Notes: generated by a model not told the origin, from the sequence alone. Shown: positions 1 to 8,590, numbered from the stretch's first letter. The stretch is 64,000 nucleotides of DNA from JACDAL01 sp963849115 (GCA_963849115.1 CAWKGK010000008.1:124001-188000), one strand, 5' to 3'. Translations and numbers: made by a program.

Positions 1-1
1 G

Positions 2-292
2 CAGATGGTGTCGCTGGCGGAGACGCTGTTGAGGGCGGCGTCGGTCACGGCCGAAGCGATGCCCAGGCTGCGCGATCTCAAGAACCTCGATGACTACTGG
101 GTCGAGATCAATCGCCTGGAAAACGAGGGAGATCGTTTCTACAGGCGAACAATCGCGGAGCTGTTCTCCGGCGACCACAAGGCCATGGACGTGCTCAAGT
201 ACAAGGACATCATCGAGGAGATCGAACAAGCCATAGACCGGCTCGAGGATGTTGCCAACATCGTCGAGTCGATTGTGCTCAAGCAGGGTTGA
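2..292 (+). CDS. DUF47 family PhoU-like protein, 3' part only
   Basis: This is the C-terminal part (about 96 residues) of a DUF47/PhoU-like protein; the frame is open to the window edge and the family is usually near 200 residues, so the 5' part lies outside. The visible part is all helical, with charged heptads such as EEIEQAIDRLEDVANIVESI, as expected of the PhoU-type helical bundle. Its TGA overlaps the ATG of the phosphate permease gene (TGATG), so the two are translationally coupled. DUF47 proteins paired with Pit permeases are known accessory or regulatory partners of low-affinity phosphate uptake; that role here is inferred from family and context. Confidence 0.85.
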   Translation, partial: QMVSLAETLLRAASVTAEAMPRLRDLKNLDDYWVEINRLENEGDRFYRRTIAELFSGDHKAMDVLKYKDIIEEIEQAIDRLEDVANIVESIVLKQG

Positions 293-1272
293 TGTTCTGG
301 TTCGTTCTCATCCTCGCCTATCTGTTCGAGTTCGCCAACGGGTGGACCGATGCGCCGAACTCGATCGCAACCGTGGTCTCGACCAGGGTGCTGCGTCCCC
401 TTCACGCCGTCGTCATGGCCGGTGTCCTCAACCTGATCGGTGCGCTGACGGGGACTGCGGTTGCGGAAACGATCTCCGAGGACATCGTCGACATTCGCTT
501 CATCACCCTCGAGACCATCGCCGCGGTGCTCCTGTCGGCGACTCTGTGGGCCTTGGGTGCCCAGTTTTTTGGCCTTCCCTCCAGCGAGTCACACGCGCTG
601 ATCGCAGGTTTGCTCGGAGCTGGGTTCTCGGCGGGCGGCACAGAGGCGCTCCTTTCCGAAGGACCCCGCAAGGCCCTCATAGGTCTGGTGACCTCTCCCG
701 TGGGCGGATTCTTTCTGGCCCTTGCGCTGATGGTTGCGATCTACTGGATCTTCGCCAAAGTGAGGCCCTCGTTCGTGCGCCGTCTGTTCGGTCGAGCGCA
801 AATTCTTTCGGCCGCCGCCATGGCTTACACGCATGGGCTGAACGATGCTCAGAAGACGATGGGAATCATCACGTTGATCATCGCCCTCAACCAGCAGGGG
901 GGATCGATCGAACACCTCGGGGAGATCCCGCTGTGGGTGATCCTCTCGGCCGGAATCGTGATGGGGGCGGGCACCATGGTCGGCGGCTGGCGCGTGATTC
1001 GAACGATAGGGCTGAGGCTCACGAAGCTCGAGCCGGTGCACGGTTTCGCGGCCGAGACCGGCGCCGCCGTGGTCATCTTTGGCGCCTCTAGGTTCGGCAT
1101 TCCCGTCTCCACCACCCACGCCATCGGATCGGCCATCATGGGCGTGGGTGCTACCGAGAGGCTTTCGGCGGTGCGGTGGGGAGTGGCCGGTCAGGTCGTG
1201 ATGGCATGGATCCTCACGTGGCCGTCGTGCTTTGCGCTCGGTTACTTGCTGCAAAAACTGTTTACGATCTAG
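292..1272 (+). CDS. pit: Low-affinity inorganic phosphate transporter, Pit family
   Basis: A 326-residue integral membrane permease of the PHO4/Pit family that should import phosphate, probably as a metal-phosphate complex, by proton symport. The two diagnostic inverted repeats are visible: FANGWTDAPNSIATVVSTR near residues 13-32 and YTHGLNDAQKTMGI near residues 178-192, each followed by hydrophobic helices. The length is at the short end of the family, as in other bacterial Pit proteins without a central loop. The ATG at 292 is chosen over the TTG at 289 because it forms a TGATG overlap with the DUF47 gene. No Pho-box-like repeat can be seen because the operon promoter is outside the window. 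Confidence 0.93.
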   Translation: MFWFVLILAYLFEFANGWTDAPNSIATVVSTRVLRPLHAVVMAGVLNLIGALTGTAVAETISEDIVDIRFITLETIAAVLLSATLWALGAQFFGLPSSESHALIAGLLGAGFSAGGTEALLSEGPRKALIGLVTSPVGGFFLALALMVAIYWIFAKVRPSFVRRLFGRAQILSAAAMAYTHGLNDAQKTMGIITLIIALNQQGGSIEHLGEIPLWVILSAGIVMGAGTMVGGWRVIRTIGLRLTKLEPVHGFAAETGAAVVIFGASRFGIPVSTTHAIGSAIMGVGATERLSAVRWGVAGQVVMAWILTWPSCFALGYLLQKLFTI

Positions 1273-1321
1273 AACCTCTTTCTGTTTACGATCAGGGACC
1301 TCAAAGCAAAGGGAGGTTCGG

Positions 1322-1624
1322 ATGGACGACAAAGATGCCGCCCGAGTAAGGGAGCAGGAGCGTAGTGATCGCAAGCTGTTCCAGCGGGCGGCTCAGGTCT
1401 TGGCTGAGATCGACCGCTCGCAGGGGCTGTCCGACGAGCATGCCGATGTGTTGGCGGCGCTGCGGATTCGGCTCGAGGGGCGGAGACGGGCTTCTCTCGA
1501 CGAGCTGTTATCGGCCGCAGGAGACATCTCGGGAAAGAAGGACCTCGCCGATACCGTCATCGAGGAGCGGGGCGCAGAGTGGCCCGCAGTCAAGGAGAAG
1601 AAACGGGACTGGCCGGGGTCATGA
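1322..1624 (+). CDS. Small charged hypothetical protein
   Basis: An unrecognised 100-residue soluble protein, rich in Arg, Glu and Asp and predicted mostly helical, with no signal peptide or membrane segment. The ATG at 1322 is preceded by a good ribosome binding site (GGAGG at 1312-1316). It follows the phosphate permease by about 50 bases, a gap that holds a duplicated 12-base stretch (CTGTTTACGATC at 1258-1269 and 1282-1293). It may be co-transcribed with pit, but nothing in the sequence shows a link to phosphate. Confidence 0.6.
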   Translation: MDDKDAARVREQERSDRKLFQRAAQVLAEIDRSQGLSDEHADVLAALRIRLEGRRRASLDELLSAAGDISGKKDLADTVIEERGAEWPAVKEKKRDWPGS

Positions 1625-1708
1625 GCTGACGACCGTGCCCGGTTTGTTTCTTGTCGCTGAGGTAAGTCAGCCGGGACCCGCGAAAGGCGAAGCGGGGATC
1701 GCCCGGGG

Positions 1709-2152
1709 TCAGCCCCCGCCGATTGGAGTATAGGCAAGTGCTGCCACGGTAGCCAGGGCGGTGAGAGTGGCGAAAATGAACGTCCTCGTCTGGGCCACCA
1801 TGTCCTTAGCCACGGATGTTGCCAGGTTGTCGATGGCCGAGTGCAGGCGGTTTTCGAGGGACTCCGTCTTGAGGTCGATGCGCTCATTGAGTCGCTGCTC
1901 CATGGCGATCATGTTGCGCTCGAGCCCGTCCATACGGCCGCTGAGCCCGTCCATGCGCCCGTTGAGCCCGTCCATGCGCCCCTCGACCCCACTGAAGCGC
2001 AGGGTCAGACGCTCTTCAAGGCCCTCCAGATCTCTTTTGGTGGCGACTTCCTCCGGAGGTAGATACTCCATCAATGTTGTCGCATGCTCCTCGCCGAGGA
2101 CCTCCTCGAGCCGGCTCCGCATCGCCCGCCGCGAACGCTCGTCGACCGCCAT
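1709..2152 (-). CDS. Coiled-coil protein with C-terminal membrane anchor
   Basis: A 147-residue protein with a charged N-terminal region, a long coiled coil over about residues 45-115 and one hydrophobic segment near residues 120-142. The coil contains three consecutive seven-residue units built on RMDGL, so each repeat is one heptad turn. The arrangement (coil plus C-terminal anchor) resembles small DUF1640-like bacterial proteins, but a family assignment is not secure. It converges on the preceding plus-strand small gene and stands alone. A membrane-tethered oligomer is the safest description. Confidence 0.6.
   Translation of the reverse strand: MAVDERSRRAMRSRLEEVLGEEHATTLMEYLPPEEVATKRDLEGLEERLTLRFSGVEGRMDGLNGRMDGLSGRMDGLERNMIAMEQRLNERIDLKTESLENRLHSAIDNLATSVAKDMVAQTRTFIFATLTALATVAALAYTPIGGG
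1922..1984. repeat. Three 21-bp tandem units inside the coiled-coil gene
   Basis: Three consecutive 21-base units, each starting GAGCCCGTCCAT, run from 1922, 1943 and 1964. They encode the three RMDGL heptads on the minus strand. Units two and three are nearly identical and unit one differs at a few bases, as expected for recent slippage duplication in a coiled coil. Confidence 0.8.
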
Positions 2153-2250
2153 CTCATGTCTCCCTTCTTGGATTCTACCGTGATGGCCGGCGCGGACGGC
2201 CCTGGATAGAGGCTAGAAGGTGGGTGTGACAGGAATGGGTTAGGAGGCGT

Positions 2251-3132
2251 CTAGTCTTCTTCCTTGTCCCTGAGGTAGCGCTCGAGCTCGGCTGCGAGCG
2301 CGTCGCCCGAAGGCAGTCTCGTTGGGTCGATCTCCTCCAAGGCGTTCTCGTCAGACCGCTCCTCCAGAAGCTTGACGTAGGCCTCGACGTCCTCGTCCGC
2401 GGCGACCATCTCGGTGACCTTGTCCTCGTAGGAGACGGCCGCGTGCTCGAGCTCCGAAGTGTTGACGGGGATGCCGATGAGTTGCGTAGCCTTGTTTATG
2501 AGTGCCAGTGCGGCTTTGGGGTTCGGAGTCACGGCGATGTAGTGAGGGACGGCCGCCCACAGGCTCGCCGAGTCGACCCCCTGCCGGCCGAAGGCATCAT
2601 TCAGGACACCGACGATCCCGGTGGGCCCTTCGTAGCGGGAGCGAGTGAGCCCCAGCTTGGCGATGAGTGCGGGGTCGGCGGCAGTACCGGTGACGGGAAC
2701 GGGCCGGGAATGTGCGACGTCTGCCAGCAAGGCCCCAAAGGTGATTACAAGCTCGACTCCATAGCTCTGTGCCTTGTCGATGATCAGCTCCGAGAAGGCT
2801 CGCCATCTGAGATTCGGTTCGGTGCCCACCAACAGCAGCACGTCGTGCTCGAGTGCCTCATTACGGGCGGCCCAGAACTCGTTGGCGGGCCAGGTGATGT
2901 GGCGGGTGATGCCGTCGATGAGGTGAACCTGCGGCCTTACGGCTTGGAAGTCGTAGAAGTCCTCGGGGTCGATCGACGCTACTTTCTGCGCTCCCCAAGC
3001 ACGGCCGAGATGTGTGGCTGCGAAAGAGGCGGCGTCGCCGGCGTCGTTCCAGCCGCGAAAAGCTGCGATCAGGATCGGGGACCGAAGCTTGATTTCCTTG
3101 TGAGTCGTGATGGGGCTTGCTTGTTCGTCCAT
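2251..3132 (-). CDS. PAC2 family protein
   Basis: A 293-residue cytosolic protein of the PAC2 (proteasome assembly chaperone 2-like) family, widespread in actinobacteria. Visible family features are the N-terminal strand-turn with IAAFRGWNDAGDAAS near residues 23-37, the DGITRHITWP region and the central LVGTEPNLRWRAF segment. The C-terminus is an acidic helical tail ending in several Asp/Glu residues. The ATG at 3130-3132 lies 17 bases from the start of the divergent Ogt gene, so the two must share or overlap promoters. The bacterial function of PAC2 is not settled; the name describes fold, not a proven proteasome role. Confidence 0.87.
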   Translation of the reverse strand: MDEQASPITTHKEIKLRSPILIAAFRGWNDAGDAASFAATHLGRAWGAQKVASIDPEDFYDFQAVRPQVHLIDGITRHITWPANEFWAARNEALEHDVLLLVGTEPNLRWRAFSELIIDKAQSYGVELVITFGALLADVAHSRPVPVTGTAADPALIAKLGLTRSRYEGPTGIVGVLNDAFGRQGVDSASLWAAVPHYIAVTPNPKAALALINKATQLIGIPVNTSELEHAAVSYEDKVTEMVAADEDVEAYVKLLEERSDENALEEIDPTRLPSGDALAAELERYLRDKEED

Positions 3133-3149
3133 GAGCCTAGGCTACTCGC

Positions 3150-3689
3150 GTGGCAAACATCGGGTACCAGAGACGGACCACCGATCTCGGCCCCTTGTTG
3201 CTCGCGGCCGGTGACGATGGGCTTTGCCTGCTCGAGTTCGGCTCCGATTTCGCTGTGCAGGATTCACTCGATTGGTTCGAGCGCTCGGGCGCGGACCTCA
3301 CTGAGGGGGGAGCAGCGGTGGATCAGGCCGCTCGTGAGGTTGATGCTTACCTGGAGGGTCGGCTAGAGGCCTTCTCGATCCCCGTGGATCTGTCCCTGGC
3401 AACGCCGTTCGCCCGCAGGGTGCTGGGGAGGCTGATGGCGGTGGGCTTTGGGGAGCTCACGAGCTACGGCGAGCTGGCCCGGGCCGAGGCCACAGGCCCT
3501 AGGGCGGTCGGGGGAGCCGTGGGCTCCAACCCCGTCGCGATCGTCGTTCCCTGTCATCGCGTCGTGGCCGCCGACGGGAGCCTCGGGGGCTACTCCTCGG
3601 GCCTCGATCTCAAGCGGGCCCTGCTCGCAATCGAGGGCCACGAGGGCCTGAGCGGCGGCTGGGGGCCGCGCCGCCGGCGTTCCCTGTAG
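3150..3689 (+). CDS. ogt: Methylated-DNA--protein-cysteine methyltransferase
   Basis: A 179-residue suicide repair protein that removes O6-alkyl groups from guanine onto its own cysteine. The active site IVVPCHRVVAADGSLGGYSSG is present near residues 131-152 (alkyl acceptor Cys in PCHR), preceded by the DNA-recognition helix region TSYGELARAEATGPRAVGGAVGSNP. The N-terminal half is the usual poorly conserved alpha/beta domain. Start is a GTG; no start gives a better ribosome binding site. Divergent from PAC2, with the tRNA-Sec gene 40 bases downstream. Confidence 0.92.
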   Translation: MANIGYQRRTTDLGPLLLAAGDDGLCLLEFGSDFAVQDSLDWFERSGADLTEGGAAVDQAAREVDAYLEGRLEAFSIPVDLSLATPFARRVLGRLMAVGFGELTSYGELARAEATGPRAVGGAVGSNPVAIVVPCHRVVAADGSLGGYSSGLDLKRALLAIEGHEGLSGGWGPRRRRSL

Positions 3690-3728
3690 AGTTCGCGGCC
3701 CCAGGCCGGTACTGGCCCGGGGTCTCCT

Positions 3729-3823
3729 GGAGGCGAAAGGGGGCTGGTGTCCCTCCCGGTCTTCAAAACCGGTGCGCCGGGCGATCCCCGGTGGGCGGGT
3801 TCGATTCCCGTCCGCCTCCGCCA
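3729..3823 (+). tRNA. selC: tRNA-Sec (anticodon TCA)
   Basis: A 95-base selenocysteine tRNA including the encoded CCA. The acceptor stem begins GGAGGCGA and closes with CCGCCTCC plus GCCA. The anticodon stem is CCGGT/ACCGG with loop CTTCAAA, giving anticodon TCA at 3763-3765. A long extra arm (CCGGGCGATCCCCGG) and the T-loop TTCGATT follow, all diagnostic of tRNA-Sec. The organism should therefore read UGA as selenocysteine somewhere; no selA, selB or selD and no selenoprotein gene were recognised in this window. Confidence 0.95.
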
Positions 3824-3841
3824 AGACTGCTCCGGCGGACC
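3760..3841 (+). repeat. att-like direct repeat, copy 1 (3' half of tRNA-Sec)
   Basis: These 82 bases cover the anticodon loop to the 3' end of tRNA-Sec plus 18 bases downstream. They recur at 6264-6345 at a constant offset of 2504 bases with three mismatches (3767, 3795, 3828 versus 6271, 6299, 6332). A tRNA 3' half repeated at a distance is the classic footprint of site-specific integration at a tRNA gene. Confidence 0.85.
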
Positions 3842-3986
3842 CGCCAGGCCCGAAGCCGCTCTCACCCGCCCCCGCGTCGCCCGGCAACTCCACCTCCGAC
3901 CCCGGTGGACAGGGGCGAGAGTGCTGGTAGGGAGCCGACCAGAGAGCAGCTCGGACTCCATCACCTCCCCCCAGGGCTCTTTCCGT

Positions 3987-5502
3987 CTAGCCGTCGGGCC
4001 CTGAGCGTGGGAACGGGCGAGGAGTTCCTCCCGGCCCGCCTCGGACCAGACGATGGGCGGGCGAGTGCATCGTCTGGTCGAAGACCTTGTAGCGTCCTTT
4101 GCCATCGGTCTTGGCGTCGTACATCGCGACGTCCGCGTTTCGTAGCAACTCGGCCGTTCCTTGACCGTCCCGGTGGATGGCGATGCCCAGACTTCCGCGC
4201 ACCGAGAGAAGCTCCCCTCCGAGTTCGATCGGAACGAAAACTGATTCAAGTATGTGCTGGGCAGGAATAGCTGCTTCGACCGCATTGCCTACGTTCCAGC
4301 AACACTGCGAACTCGTCACCTCCGAGACGAGCGGCCGTATCCGAAGTCCTTACACTCTCCCTCAGCCGTCGAGCGATCGTAACGAGCAGCTCATCACCGA
4401 CGGCATGCCCCAGGCTGTCATTGATCGTCTTGAAATCGTCGATGTCCACGAAGGCTACCGCGAAAGACTTCCCGGGCTCTCTGCGCCGATGCGAGGCCTG
4501 TTCAACTCGATTCTTGAACAGCGTCCTGTTGGCGAGTTCCGTGAGGGGGTCGTGCAACGCCTGCCGTCTCAGCTCCTCCTCGAGCGCCTCTTGACGGCTG
4601 GCCGCACCGGCGAGTGCCGGGCCAGAACGCCGAATTCATCCCTTCGAGTCAGCTCCGCCTCGTTCGACTCGCGCCTCTGGTCACGTCCCCCGATGGCCGC
4701 CATGAGCCTGGCGACCGGGTGAGTTATGTGTTTCCTCACCCACAGCAGAGCCCCGAGACTGAGAATCACACCCAGCACCAGACTGGCGACCAAGACCAGC
4801 TTCGACGTTTCCACCGTTCGCTTGGCTTTCTGACTGTGTCGCTGCAGGCTCGTCTCCACCGTTAGATCGATCTCATCGCCGAGCACTCTATCCAGCCGGG
4901 AACGGATGCTCAGAAAGCGCGGAAGAGCATCCTCAGACCTTTCGGTCAGGGAGATAATGCGCCCCTGTACCTGCTTGAATTCCCTCGTTTCGGCAAGCAT
5001 TGTGCGCAGCTGTGCCCGCTCACGTCTGCTCCCGCCTGCGCTCAACGTGTCGACGAGCTCGTCGATGAACTCATCCAGTTCCTCGAGGCTTCGCCCGCCG
5101 CTGGTCGTCGGCCACAAGCCTCTCTCCCAGGCCTTTTAGTCGGCCAAACAGTTGGCGCGTGAAATCAGTCGGCATTTCTGTGGAGGAGTTGCGGACGAGG
5201 GTCTCGTATTTTGCGCACGGAAGCGTTGAACGCGTTTTCAGCCTCTCCGGACGGCACGACCCTGTCCGAACCAGCGATTCGAGGAAGGCGATCGTTGCCT
5301 CATCGGCGGCCTCGATCATGTCCCCCGCGGCCTTGTTAGTGGGCTGATGGACCGAAACGACGTCATCCAACGAGTTGTCGATGGATTGAACGCTCAGGTA
5401 GGAAGCGAGCACAAATGCCACGAAGGCAAGTAGTACGAGCCCGGATGTGAGCTCGAGCGTTCGGGCCAGGGTCAGCTTTCCCCGTTTGGGGTCGGTTGCC
5501 AT
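3987..5502 (-). pseudogene. Broken membrane diguanylate cyclase (GGDEF) gene
   Basis: Four minus-strand frames join into one ancestral protein. The first (5502 to 5071) has an N-terminal membrane helix and the start of a periplasmic helical sensor domain. The second (5117 to 4569) continues that domain with a second membrane helix near VLVASLVLGVILSLGALLW and a HAMP-like stretch. The third (4557 to 4246) carries DPLTELANRTLF and the catalytic RLGGDEFAVLLE. The fourth (4319 to 3987) carries the GGDEF tail (GSLGIAIHRDG, NADVAMYDAKTDGKGRY). Three frame changes make a functional product very unlikely. It fills most of the interval between the two tRNA-Sec repeats. Confidence 0.85.
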
Positions 5503-6014
5503 GTACCTGAAACTGCTCCTTCCCGGCCCCTAGCGCGCCATTGCAGGAAAAGCTGCTCCCGCTTTTCGATAGGCGTGCTCAGAGTCGTCCGATGACGACC
5601 TTGCCGTACGGCTAGGTTCGCTCGGCACTTCGTTCTCCTGTCCCGGCCGGACCAACACGGACCGCCCGATCCGTGAGTTGCCGTCTCAGAACCAGTCCGC
5701 CGTCTGGCGAAAATGACCCTTCCGTACCTGCATCGGAGCTTGAGGGTGGGGGTTTAGCAATCTGCCAGGGATCCCGCAGCGCAGGTTCGACTTCAAATCC
5801 GAGGGCCGGGCTCGCCGCGCACTCGGCGGCTCGATCGATTTCGGCTGCAAGCTTCCCTCACCTGCATCGACGGCGGCCATATCATCAGCGGACGACACCC
5901 AAGCGGTGACTGAGTGGTCATGCGAGGGCTCCAGGCTCCAATCAGCGAGGGCGATATTCTTTGCGCCCTGACGCGCAGCCTGATGCGGGGCGTGGTGACA
6001 AGGGGGCACTAGGA
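5503..6014. other. Stretch without a recognisable gene
   Basis: Between the broken GGDEF gene and a possible tiny membrane protein no reading frame resembles a known family or has a convincing ribosome binding site. The open frames here are short and of shadow-like composition. It is probably decayed DNA of the same interval. Confidence 0.5.
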
Positions 6015-6113
6015 ATGACACCAATCTGGTGCATCGTGATCGGACTCATTGTGATCGTGGCTGTGATGGTCGTGTTGTCGTGGCCGGGTGATGAAGAGGT
6101 CGGCTTCCAGTAA
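6015..6113 (+). CDS. Possible 32-residue single-span membrane peptide
   Basis: A short frame (ATG 6015, TAA 6111) encodes a peptide with one hydrophobic span, roughly IVIGLIVIVAVMVVLSW, followed by an acidic tail. A G-rich stretch at 6002-6006 could be the ribosome binding site. No family was recognised. Because it lies between two tRNA-Sec repeats amid decayed DNA, it may be chance. Confidence 0.3.
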   Translation: MTPIWCIVIGLIVIVAVMVVLSWPGDEEVGFQ

Positions 6114-6263
6114 CTAGGACTGCCCAACGTTGGCCACGGTTTGGCCACGAACTCAGCCGAACGCAGCAGTATGGGACAGGAATGGTCAGGGACCCCCTGG
6201 CCTCCGACCTGCGGGGACGCCGATAGCAGGATTCAATCGACTTCTATCGACGCTTCGTTTTCA

Positions 6264-6345
6264 TCTTCAAGACCGGTGCGCCGGGCGATCCCCGGTGGTC
6301 GGGTTCGATTCCCGTCCGCCTCCGCCAAGACCGCTCCGGCGGACC
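6264..6345 (+). repeat. att-like direct repeat, copy 2 (tRNA-Sec 3' half)
   Basis: A near-exact copy (79 of 82 bases) of 3760-3841, comprising anticodon loop, extra arm, T arm, 3' acceptor strand, CCA and 18 flanking bases. The 5' half of the tRNA is absent upstream, so this is not a second functional gene. It would be the distal attachment site of an element inserted at tRNA-Sec. Confidence 0.85.
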
Positions 6346-6364
6346 GGTCGGTGTAGTAGGGGCC

Positions 6365-7684
6365 TCAGTCTGCCCCGCGTCCCCAAGGTCCCCATATGGC
6401 GTACGTGACGGCTCCTTCGAGATTCACGTCGCCGAATTGATTCACGTACATCGTCCGGCCGTCTGGATCGAAGCACACGCCGGCGAACTCGGACTGTCGC
6501 GTGTTGGCCTTGGCGAAATCGTAGATGCGTCCGTCGGGAGTGAGCCCCCGGATGAACTGCGGCGGCTCGGAATCCTCACACAGGAAGAGGTCATCGGTCG
6601 GTGCTACCGTGAGGTTGTCAGGGTTCTTAAGCTGCTCTGCCCCCGGTGACTCGTAGATGAGTGTCAGAGTCTGGGTGCGAGGATCTAGTTCCCACACCTG
6701 GCCCAAGCCCGCTACCCCGCCCTCGGTGCAGTCAAAGTAGATCTTCTGGTCGCCAAGCCAGATGCCCTCCTGGCGGTTGAAGGCCGCCGCCTCCAGCTCA
6801 TGGGCCTGATCCCGCAATGTATTCGTCTCGGGGTCTGGATCGGGGATCGTCACCCACTCGATGTCGAACGGCTCTCCGATCGGCCACCCATCAGTATTCG
6901 CGTTGGCGACGTCGACGAACTTGAGTGCCTGAAGCTCACCTTCGATCGCCGCGAGGTCTCCTGCCTTGCTCGGTGAGCCGTTGGGCACCCAACGATAAAA
7001 AGCAGAGTCGAAACGAATGTCCTCGGTGAGATACAGAATGTTTCTGTACCAGACAACCGCTTCGTGGAAGAAGCGCCCAGCGGACTTGATGGGCTTTGGC
7101 TCGACGGGGCCAGACGCCGAAACGGACACCTCGAAGATGTAGCCGTGGGGTTCATTGCCGTCCGAGAAGTTCTCCTCGCACGTGACCCAGCTTCGCCATG
7201 GCATGCGACCCCCCGCGCAGTTGGTGGTCGTTCCGCCGAGGACAGCGAAGCTCTGAACGAGTCGCCGATCATTCACGACGAGCTTGGTACAGCCCACGTT
7301 GAACAAGGGGTCGGAGTCGTAGCGCTTGGCCGCCGGAACGATCACGTCTATCTCGTCGGTGTCTCCCTCAGCCTTGCGGTTCTCGTGGTTGCGAATGAGG
7401 ATCGTGTTGCCGTTTCCGCCTTTGAACGCGGCCATGCCGTCAAAGCTCGATGGGGTGGGATTCCCATCGTTCATGATCTCGCCCTCGCGCGAGACGATCC
7501 GATACTTGAAGCCGCGCGGCAGGGACAGGTCGCCCATGTCCACCAGCGGGCCGTAGCCTCGGGTCGTGGGACGGCCCTCGGCGGCCCGGGCCGCGAACGC
7601 CTGCAGTGGCGAGGCGATTGCGAGACCGCCCGCCCCCGCAGCCCCTCGCTTCAAGAACGAGCGACGGTCGAATACCTGTGTCAT
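6365..7684 (-). CDS. PhoX-like (DUF839) Tat-exported phosphatase
   Basis: A 439-residue exported protein of the PhoX/DUF839 family, whose characterised members are calcium- and iron-dependent alkaline phosphatases acting outside the membrane. The N-terminus is a twin-arginine signal (DRRSFLKRGAAGAGG) cleaved after the alanine-rich stretch. Family landmarks follow: ILIRNHEN near residue 97, GGTTTNCAGG near 150, WVTCEENF near 167, GRFFHEAVVW near 203, LTEDIRFDSAFYRW near 218 and IYFDCTEGG near 315. Its stop lies 20 bases from the second tRNA-Sec repeat. A perfect 12-bp inverted repeat lies just upstream. With the Pit system 5 kb away, phosphate scavenging is a reasonable role; the substrate is inferred. 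Confidence 0.85.
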   Translation of the reverse strand: MTQVFDRRSFLKRGAAGAGGLAIASPLQAFAARAAEGRPTTRGYGPLVDMGDLSLPRGFKYRIVSREGEIMNDGNPTPSSFDGMAAFKGGNGNTILIRNHENRKAEGDTDEIDVIVPAAKRYDSDPLFNVGCTKLVVNDRRLVQSFAVLGGTTTNCAGGRMPWRSWVTCEENFSDGNEPHGYIFEVSVSASGPVEPKPIKSAGRFFHEAVVWYRNILYLTEDIRFDSAFYRWVPNGSPSKAGDLAAIEGELQALKFVDVANANTDGWPIGEPFDIEWVTIPDPDPETNTLRDQAHELEAAAFNRQEGIWLGDQKIYFDCTEGGVAGLGQVWELDPRTQTLTLIYESPGAEQLKNPDNLTVAPTDDLFLCEDSEPPQFIRGLTPDGRIYDFAKANTRQSEFAGVCFDPDGRTMYVNQFGDVNLEGAVTYAIWGPWGRGAD

Positions 7685-7707
7685 CGGTGCCCCTCCCCCT
7701 AGAATTT

Positions 7708-7738
7708 CCAGGACGGCGTCTACGATACGCCGTCCTGG
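7708..7738. promoter_or_regulatory. Perfect 12-bp inverted repeat upstream of phoX-like gene
   Basis: CCAGGACGGCGT at 7708-7719 and ACGCCGTCCTGG at 7727-7738 are exact inverted copies around a seven-base loop. The repeat is 24 bases upstream of the phosphatase start. No gene ends nearby on either strand that would need a terminator here, so an operator or 5' leader hairpin is the likelier reading. Confidence 0.5.
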
Positions 7739-7882
7739 GCGGGAGGGCGGAGCCGATCACATGCTCGATCTTCACGAGGTTCCTATCTGAGAATGGGGTG
7801 GTCGTGTCCGGTCGGTCGAAGGCGTGCGCAGTTCCCGTGCCACATCTAACGGGGGTCCCTAGGGGCTGCTACTATTCATCCT

Positions 7883-8590
7883 GTGCAAAAGGTGATAAAG
7901 GGCCGCACGGCCGATCCCTTCACGGACCTCGACGTGATCGACGCCAGGGCTCCCCGCTTCAACCAGGTGGTGGTTGCCGCAGCCTGCCTGTTGGCGCTGT
8001 TGACCGGCTGGTGGGGGCTCGTCGCCGTTCTGGCCCTTCAACTTACCGTCGGTCTGGTCTTCGGACGGCGTTGGTGCCTGCCGTGTGCCTTCTACTTCCA
8101 GGTCGTGCAGCCGGTTTTCGGAGAGGGCCCCATCGAGGACGCCCGGCCCCCTCGCTTCGCCAACCAGATCGGCGCGCTCTTCCTATGGGCTGCCACCATC
8201 TCGCATGGCGCGGGTTTCCATGGGTTGGGTGAGCTATTAACCGGAACCGTTGGAGCTCTTGCCCTGCTCGCGGCCACCACCGGCTTCTGCCTCGGGTGCT
8301 CGGTCTACCGGCTGGCAGCTCGCTTTCGAGGTCTGCGCTCCGAGGATACCGATGCCATCGATCTCGGCGAGTTGGGCGTCGCGAGCCGGGGCCCCGTGGT
8401 GGTTCACTTCACCCATCCGCTTTGTTCTGACTGCCAAACAGTCGAAGCACGACTGCGTTCGGATGGGCGCGAGGTGGTGGCGGTCGACATATCGTCACAT
8501 CGCGACCTCGCCCACCGTTACAACGTCGTGGTCGTGCCGACTACCTTCGCCGTGGGCGCGGACGGTCGCGTGCTCGCCCGCTTGGTCTAG
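7883..8590 (+). CDS. DUF4395 membrane domain fused to thioredoxin-like domain
   Basis: A 235-residue protein with two parts. Residues about 1-150 are a DUF4395 membrane domain with about four helices and conserved cysteines (GRRWCLPCAFYFQ near residue 56; TGFCLGCSVYRL near 133). Residues about 165-235 are a short thioredoxin-like domain with redox pair LCSDCQ near residue 182 and the cis-proline loop VVVPTTFAV. Such fusions are thought to pass electrons across the membrane or serve thiol homeostasis; the partner is unknown. The start is a GTG. It stands alone between the phosphatase and a gene ruin. Confidence 0.78.
   Translation: MQKVIKGRTADPFTDLDVIDARAPRFNQVVVAAACLLALLTGWWGLVAVLALQLTVGLVFGRRWCLPCAFYFQVVQPVFGEGPIEDARPPRFANQIGALFLWAATISHGAGFHGLGELLTGTVGALALLAATTGFCLGCSVYRLAARFRGLRSEDTDAIDLGELGVASRGPVVVHFTHPLCSDCQTVEARLRSDGREVVAVDISSHRDLAHRYNVVVVPTTFAVGADGRVLARLV

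Noticed and set aside
1258..1293. Duplicated 12-mer CTGTTTACGATC at the end of pit as a regulatory site
   Set aside because: One copy is inside the coding end and nothing else marks it; a small local duplication explains it.
2443..3366. Plus-strand frame of 307 codons opposite the PAC2 gene
   Set aside because: It is antisense to a well-supported family protein, has no ribosome binding site and no family likeness; a GC-rich shadow.
3987..5502. Idea that interrupted genes are selenoproteins read through UGA, given the tRNA-Sec
   Set aside because: The breaks in the GGDEF, flotillin, Ku, CtaG-like and HNH genes are frame changes or a TAG, not an in-frame TGA at a Cys position.
5686..6024. Minus-strand frame of 112 codons in the gap after the GGDEF ruin
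   Set aside because: No family likeness or start signal; His/Pro/Arg-rich composition of non-coding GC-rich DNA.
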